A stretch of 64,000 nucleotides of DNA from contig NZ_JAFICC010000009.1 of the NCBI RefSeq assembly GCF_017833415.1, forward strand, positions 124,001 through 188,000, in the 5' to 3' direction. The position numbers were made by a program, and so were the translations under genes. Shown here in pieces: positions 59,440 through 64,000 of the stretch (its first letter is position 1; each line of letters starts with the position of its first letter). Source of the stretch: Flavobacterium sp. 1355. Its GTDB lineage: Bacteria; Bacteroidota; Bacteroidia; Flavobacteriales; Flavobacteriaceae. Under the pieces are notes generated by a model. The model had not been told where the DNA came from and did not search any database. It saw nothing but the letters and a program-made list of their open reading frames with translations.

Positions 59440-60666
59440 ATGAACTATCAAGAGACCACAAACTGGATGTTTAACCAACTGCCAATGTATCAGCTTCAGG
59501 GCGCTTCGGCTTACAAAGAAGACTTAACCAATATTAAATTACTGGCGGAGCATCTTGGCAATCCTGAGCGTGGTTTAAAGTGTATTCACGTTGCGGGAAC
59601 CAACGGAAAAGGATCAACATCGCATATGCTGGCATCTGTACTTCAGGAGGCCGGATACAAAGTGGGTTTATATACTTCTCCGCATTTAAAAGATTTCAGA
59701 GAAAGAATTAAAATAAACGGAAAGGAGATTTCAGAAAATTTTGTGTGTGAATTTATCGCAAAACACAAAGATTTCTTTGAGGCAAATGACATGAGTTTCT
59801 TCGAAATGTCTGTTGGTTTGGCATTTGACTATTTTGCATCCGAAAAAACAGATATTGCCATAATAGAAGTTGGCCTTGGCGGAAGACTGGATGCTACTAA
59901 CATTATTACTCCTTTGGTTTCTGTTATTACCAATATCGACTTAGATCACACGCAGTTTTTAGGCACGACACACAGCCAAATTGCGGGAGAAAAAGCCGGA
60001 ATTATCAAACCAAATATTCCTGTTGTTATCGGCGAATATATTCCGGAAACAAAAGCGGTATTTTTGGCTAAAGCCGGAGAAAAAAATGCACCGATTTATT
60101 TTGCCTCAGAATTAATTTCAGAAGTTTTTCCGTCTGATTTAATTGGCGATTATCAATTTCATAATAAAAAAACTGTCCAGCAGACAATTGCTGTTTTGAA
60201 TGATCAGAGTGAATTTAAAGTTTCTGATAAAAATGTAAAATCAGGCTTATTGCGTGTTGTCAAAAACACAGGCCTGCAAGGAAGATGGCAGCAGCTGGGC
60301 GAAAACCCGAAAATAATTTGCGACACCGCCCACAACAAACACGGTCTTGCGGTTGTAATGAACCAAATCCAGAAAGAGACTTTTGAAAATCTTCATATTG
60401 TTTTGGGCGTTGTAAACGATAAAGACCTGGATTCTATTTTGCCTCTTTTTCCAAAAAAGGCTCACTATTATTTTTGCAGGCCTGATTCTTCGCGGGGTTT
60501 AAGCACCGAAATTCTGCAAAACGCTGCCGAAAAATATAATTTGAAAGGCGAAAAGTATGATTCTGTAGAGGCTGCTTTTCTGGAAGCGAAGAAAAATGCA
60601 GGTAAAAATGATTTTATTTATGTTGGTGGAAGCACTTTTGTAGTAGCAGAATTACCTTTGTTGTAA
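59440..60666 (+). CDS. folC: Dihydrofolate synthase/folylpolyglutamate synthase
   Basis: 408 residues, Mur-ligase-like. ATP loop HVAGTNGKGSTSHM near residue 51, then GLYTSPHLKDFRERI, IIEVGLGGRLDATNII and CDTAHNKHGLAVV. Adds glutamate to dihydropteroate and folate. Divergent from exbB. Confidence 0.93.
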   Translation: MNYQETTNWMFNQLPMYQLQGASAYKEDLTNIKLLAEHLGNPERGLKCIHVAGTNGKGSTSHMLASVLQEAGYKVGLYTSPHLKDFRERIKINGKEISENFVCEFIAKHKDFFEANDMSFFEMSVGLAFDYFASEKTDIAIIEVGLGGRLDATNIITPLVSVITNIDLDHTQFLGTTHSQIAGEKAGIIKPNIPVVIGEYIPETKAVFLAKAGEKNAPIYFASELISEVFPSDLIGDYQFHNKKTVQQTIAVLNDQSEFKVSDKNVKSGLLRVVKNTGLQGRWQQLGENPKIICDTAHNKHGLAVVMNQIQKETFENLHIVLGVVNDKDLDSILPLFPKKAHYYFCRPDSSRGLSTEILQNAAEKYNLKGEKYDSVEAAFLEAKKNAGKNDFIYVGGSTFVVAELPLL

Positions 60667-60765
60667 AAGCTTTTAATATTTGAAAAAAAATCATTTTAAT
60701 AACAAATTCATAAACAGCAAGATATAATCTATTTCAAAAAAAGTTTTATTTTTTATTTGATTTTC

Positions 60766-60796
60766 TTTGCAGAACTCAAAAACTAGCGTATATTTG
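60766..60796 (+). promoter_or_regulatory. Promoter of the tRNA-Val gene
   Basis: TTTG (60766-60769), 19-bp spacer, TATATTTG (60789-60796): a near-perfect match to the Flavobacterium consensus. 37 bp upstream of the tRNA. Confidence 0.75.
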
Positions 60797-60833
60797 CACT
60801 CGCAATCACAAACGATAGCAACCTAGTAAAATA

Positions 60834-60911
60834 GGGCGATTAGCTCAGCTGGTTCAGAGCACCTCGTTTACACCGAGGGGGTCGGGGGTTCGAACCCCTC
60901 ATCGCCCACCA
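60834..60911 (+). tRNA. tRNA-Val (anticodon TAC)
   Basis: Acceptor arms GGGCGAT (60834-60840) and ATCGCCC (60901-60907) pair; discriminator A at 60908 and encoded CCA at 60909-60911. Anticodon stem CCTCG/CGAGG with loop TTTACAC gives anticodon TAC at 60869-60871. T-arm GGGGTTCGAACCCC is canonical. Reads GUN valine codons, mainly GUA. Confidence 0.96.
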
Positions 60912-60913
60912 AG

Positions 60914-60944
60914 AAACTCCTTAAGAAATTAAGGAGTTTTTTTT
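60914..60944 (+). terminator. Terminator of tRNA-Val
   Basis: AAACTCCTTA pairs with TAAGGAGTTT around AGAAAT and is followed by eight T's. Confidence 0.88.
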
Positions 60945-61123
60945 ATGGTTTTATTTTTCTTCCGCAAAGCATTTGTCATTTCCACGGATCAACACGATAT
61001 TGGATCAACACGAAAATTATGACCAGAAAATCTTTGGAAAACTGATATAATTAATAATTTCACTATTTGAAAATTGAATTTTTATAATACCATCTTTGAA
61101 CCAGCAAAAAAACTTTCCTCACC

Positions 61124-61711
61124 ATGAATAAATTAATTTATATACTGCTTTTTGCATTTCTGTCTTGTAAGCAAGCCAAAGTAAATGGCAATTCAAAAGT
61201 AATAGTTCTTCAGCCTTTAGGGAACTTTCAGTCTATTGCTGCACAAGAAGTATTAGAAAAAATTAAGAAAATTAATTCAAACGTTGTACTTAGAAAATCA
61301 ATTGATTTTCCTTCTGGCTCTTATAATAAGCCTCGAAATAGATTTCGCGCTGATAGTATTATCAAATATTTAAAATCTGAAATTGGCAAAGATTCTGTAA
61401 TCGTAGGGCTTTCTAACAAAGACATTAGTACCACAAAAGACAATCACCAGGATTGGGGTGTTATGGGGTTAGGATATCATCCTGGCAGAGCTTGCGTTGT
61501 CTCCGATTTTAGATTGTCTGATAAAAATAAAAAAGAGCAATTTTATAAAGTTGTTTTACACGAATTAGGCCATACCGAAGGCTTATCGCATTGCAAAACC
61601 AAAACGTGCCTAATGAGAGATGCCGAAGGCGGAAATCCGATTGATCAGGAAAAAAACTTCTGTAAAAGCTGCCTTAATTTTTTAAAATCGAAAAAATGGA
61701 ACTTAAAATGA
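61124..61711 (+). CDS. Archaemetzincin-like zinc-protease lipoprotein
   Basis: 195 residues. Lipobox LLFAFLSCKQ (Cys ~15). At residues 146-183 is a metzincin-type site: HELGHTEGLSHC, TCLM after it, then FCKSC, that is HExGHxxGxxHC with further Cys (CxxC) as in archaemetzincins, which bind a second zinc. The earlier part (SVIVGLSNKDIST) fits the same family. A surface-exposed or periplasmic peptidase; substrate unknown. Confidence 0.78.
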   Translation: MNKLIYILLFAFLSCKQAKVNGNSKVIVLQPLGNFQSIAAQEVLEKIKKINSNVVLRKSIDFPSGSYNKPRNRFRADSIIKYLKSEIGKDSVIVGLSNKDISTTKDNHQDWGVMGLGYHPGRACVVSDFRLSDKNKKEQFYKVVLHELGHTEGLSHCKTKTCLMRDAEGGNPIDQEKNFCKSCLNFLKSKKWNLK

Positions 61712-61769
61712 TATGGCAAATCTGACTTCAAACGATCTGGGGAAACCCTGCGTCTTTACGAACCATAAA

Positions 61770-64000
61770 TTATTCGACTTTGACTTCAATTGTTGAACTT
61801 TGTAAACTTCCGGTCAAAGCCTTCAACTGAATTTTTTCTTTCTTTCCATTCGATTGGATAATAGCAATACATTTGCCATTAAAAAGTTTGCACGAATTCG
61901 CTTTAAAAGAGTCCAGATTAGCCTGATAACCATTATCGACACCAACCAGCTTTCCTCCTCCGGAAACTTCAAAATTAATTAAATCTGTTGCATTTGGCAG
62001 AAGATTCCCGTCTTTGTCCACTATAGAAACCGTTACATAAACCAAATCGTAAGTATCATTTTTGATCGTGGTTTTATCTGCTTTTAAATCAATTTTAGAA
62101 GCTTCGCCAGCGGTGTGAATTTCTTTTTCTAAAACAACTTTTCCATCTTTTCTTGAAATGGCTTTTATAGTGCCCGGTTCAAACTTAACACGCCATGAAA
62201 TATGAAGATCATCATTTTGTTTTGATTTTTTTCCGAGAGATTTTCCGTTTAAGAATAATTCCACCTCATCGGCATTGTTGTAATACGCCCAAACGTCGAC
62301 TTCCTGATCTTTTTTCCAGTTCCAATGCGGGAAAATGTGCAGAACAGGTTTTGTCGTCCATTCGCTCTGGTACATATAATACACATCTTTTGGAAGTCCC
62401 GCCAAATCGATGATTCCGAAATAAGAACTTCTTGCCGGATACGGATACGGATCTGGTTCACCGATATAATCAAAACCGGTCCAGATAAAAGTTCCCGCCA
62501 TAAAATCCTGTTTTTTGATCGTTTTCCAGTTTTCTTCATGCGTTGCACCCCAATACGATTTCACCTGATCATAAGCCGAAACCGTCCAATCGGCATTACC
62601 GTCAAACGGAGCGCCGTGTTTGGTTGGCCAGGCCTTGATTCCGTCGGGTAAATCGTAATGTCCACGCGTTTGAAGTGCCGAAACACTTTCTGAAGCCAAT
62701 ATTTTTTGCCCTTTAAATCGAACCGGAAAATCTTTATAATCTTCATGTTTGTAATTGAAGCCCAAAAGATCCAAAGCTCCCGACTGATAAATAAAATTTT
62801 TCTCAATTATATTTTCGGTCAAAGCCGAAGTCACAGGACGGGTTGTATCGAGAGATTTTACGATTTTGGCTAATTCCCTGGTAATTGCAATTCCTGTCGA
62901 GTCAAATTGCTCTCTAATTTCATTACCAATACTCCACATCATCACCGATGGATGATTACGGTCTCTTTTGATAAAATCTTCCAGATCCTGTTTGTGCCAT
63001 GCATCCCAGTCTTTATGGTAATCATTCGTCACTTTTTTCTTTTTCCAAACATCAAAAGCTTCGTCCTGAACGATGAAACCCATTTCGTCGCACAATTGCA
63101 TCATTTCCAACGAATGTGGATTATGAGACATCCTGATGGCGTTTGCTCCCATTTCTTTCAGCAAAGTCAGTTTTCTGCGAACCGCATGAATATTTTCTAC
63201 CGCGCCCAAAGCTCCGTTATCATGGTGCAGGCAAACTCCCAATATTTTGGTTGGTTTTCCGTTTAAAGAAAATCCTTTCTCGGCATCAAAACTAAAAAAT
63301 CTAAAACCCAACGGCGTTTCGTAGTTGTCAACCAATTTCGATTTCTCATACACTTTCGTAACTACTTTATACAAATACGGATTTTCTGTACTCCATAATT
63401 TCGGCTGATTCAAAGCCAAATCCTGAATCTTTTTTTCTGAAATTTTTGCTCCGATTTTTTCTGTTGAAGTAAAATTCGCCACTTCCTTATTTTCCGCATT
63501 TAAAATAGAAGTAACCAATTTAAACTCTTTCGCATCAGCGTTATCGTTATCAATTGTAACTTCTACCTGTATTTTCGATTTTTCTGCAGAAACTTCGGGA
63601 GTCGTTACAAAAGTTCCCCACTTCCCTACATGCAATTTTTCGGTGGCGACCAAACGTACATTTCTATAAATTCCGGAACCTGTGTACCATCTGGAATTGG
63701 GCTGTGCATCATTATCAACTTTTACGGCAATAACATTTTCCTTTCCGAAATTTAAATATTGCGACAAATCATATCCAAATGAGATATAACCATTTGGGCG
63801 AATTCCTAAAGATTTTCCATTGATGAATACTTCGCTATTTTTAAAAACACCGTCAAATTCAACCGAAACTGTTTTGTTTTTCCAATTTGCAGGAACAGTA
63901 AAAACCTTGCGGTACCAGCCTTTTCCTGCCGGCAAAAATCCTTGTGCCTGCTTTGTTTTATTGTCTTTGTTAAAAGCGCCTTCAATGCTCCAGTCGTGAG
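61770..64000 (-). CDS. Glycoside hydrolase family 2 (beta-galactosidase-like), 5' end outside window
   Basis: About 743 residues visible; the frame is open to the right edge (HDWSIEGAFNKDN before residue FLPAGKGWYRK). Order: sugar-binding domain (GWYRKVF), immunoglobulin-like domain, TIM barrel with acid/base Glu in MMWSIGNEIRE and nucleophile Glu in ILASESVSAL, then a C-terminal DUF4982-like and Ig-like part. Hydrolyses beta-galactosides or related; substrate not decidable. It is convergent with the archaemetzincin-like gene. Confidence 0.9.
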   Translation of the reverse strand, partial: HDWSIEGAFNKDNKTKQAQGFLPAGKGWYRKVFTVPANWKNKTVSVEFDGVFKNSEVFINGKSLGIRPNGYISFGYDLSQYLNFGKENVIAVKVDNDAQPNSRWYTGSGIYRNVRLVATEKLHVGKWGTFVTTPEVSAEKSKIQVEVTIDNDNADAKEFKLVTSILNAENKEVANFTSTEKIGAKISEKKIQDLALNQPKLWSTENPYLYKVVTKVYEKSKLVDNYETPLGFRFFSFDAEKGFSLNGKPTKILGVCLHHDNGALGAVENIHAVRRKLTLLKEMGANAIRMSHNPHSLEMMQLCDEMGFIVQDEAFDVWKKKKVTNDYHKDWDAWHKQDLEDFIKRDRNHPSVMMWSIGNEIREQFDSTGIAITRELAKIVKSLDTTRPVTSALTENIIEKNFIYQSGALDLLGFNYKHEDYKDFPVRFKGQKILASESVSALQTRGHYDLPDGIKAWPTKHGAPFDGNADWTVSAYDQVKSYWGATHEENWKTIKKQDFMAGTFIWTGFDYIGEPDPYPYPARSSYFGIIDLAGLPKDVYYMYQSEWTTKPVLHIFPHWNWKKDQEVDVWAYYNNADEVELFLNGKSLGKKSKQNDDLHISWRVKFEPGTIKAISRKDGKVVLEKEIHTAGEASKIDLKADKTTIKNDTYDLVYVTVSIVDKDGNLLPNATDLINFEVSGGGKLVGVDNGYQANLDSFKANSCKLFNGKCIAIIQSNGKKEKIQLKALTGSLQSSTIEVKVE

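Noticed and set aside
62249..62548. Several open frames antisense or out of frame within the GH2 gene
   Set aside because: All overlap the clear GH2 coding frame and show no family features; they are shadows of the real gene.
1..64000. CRISPR array, IS element or prophage
   Set aside because: I saw no regularly spaced identical repeats with unique spacers, no transposase or integrase and no phage structural genes. The inverted repeats seen are single intergenic elements.

Overview
The window is AT-rich DNA of a Bacteroidota bacterium, most likely a Flavobacterium or close relative. Protein families, TonB/SusC-style proteins, Bacteroidota -7 promoter elements of the form TAnnTTTG, and the scattered palindromic intergenic repeats all point that way. 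Most of it is ordinary chromosome. I see no rRNA, CRISPR array, transposase or phage gene, and one tRNA (Val, anticodon TAC). Functions are read from the sequence and family knowledge; no database search was run.

Layout: 1-7.9 kb carries a DUF2490 gene entering from the left, a rhomboid protease, rarA, a tight radC-yjjG-unknown operon, an Mpl-type Mur ligase and a TPR protein. 8.0-14.6 kb is one very large alpha-2-macroglobulin gene with a TonB-plug-like insert, convergent with an S46 dipeptidyl peptidase. 17-21 kb holds obgE, a CNNM/CBS protein, adk and hpt. 21-27 kb holds a PQQ-type sugar dehydrogenase, a TonB-dependent receptor, an unknown gene, and purK-purE. 28-31.6 kb holds an M3 peptidase, a frameshifted zeta-toxin-like kinase with a small partner ORF, and a SanA-like protein.

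The accessory-looking part is 31.7-40 kb. Seven minus-strand genes form a cluster: three PixA/AidA-like paralogues, a DUF1842-like protein, a membrane protein with a CPVC motif, a type-3 copper tyrosinase and a lipoprotein ending in a CxxCH haem-type motif. Two promoters in this cluster share a near-identical 31-bp element at the same distance (22 bp) from their -7 boxes, so they are probably co-regulated. This is my best candidate for an undescribed system. Next to it, facing away, a GbsR/MarR-type regulator and three small membrane proteins carry two copies of one 26-bp operator-like palindrome.

40-64 kb returns to housekeeping: SRPBCC and DUF3781 proteins, a UbiA-like protein, gcvP, a FabH-like synthase, a methyltransferase, a glycosyltransferase and an MlaE/MlaF transporter pair, SprT-like, SDR, M28, acyl-CoA dehydrogenase, chalcone-isomerase-like, Glu/Leu dehydrogenase, TonB convergent with ExbB-ExbD, folC, tRNA-Val, an archaemetzincin-like lipoprotein and a GH2 glycosidase running off the right edge. 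Many gaps hold large inverted repeats of several families.
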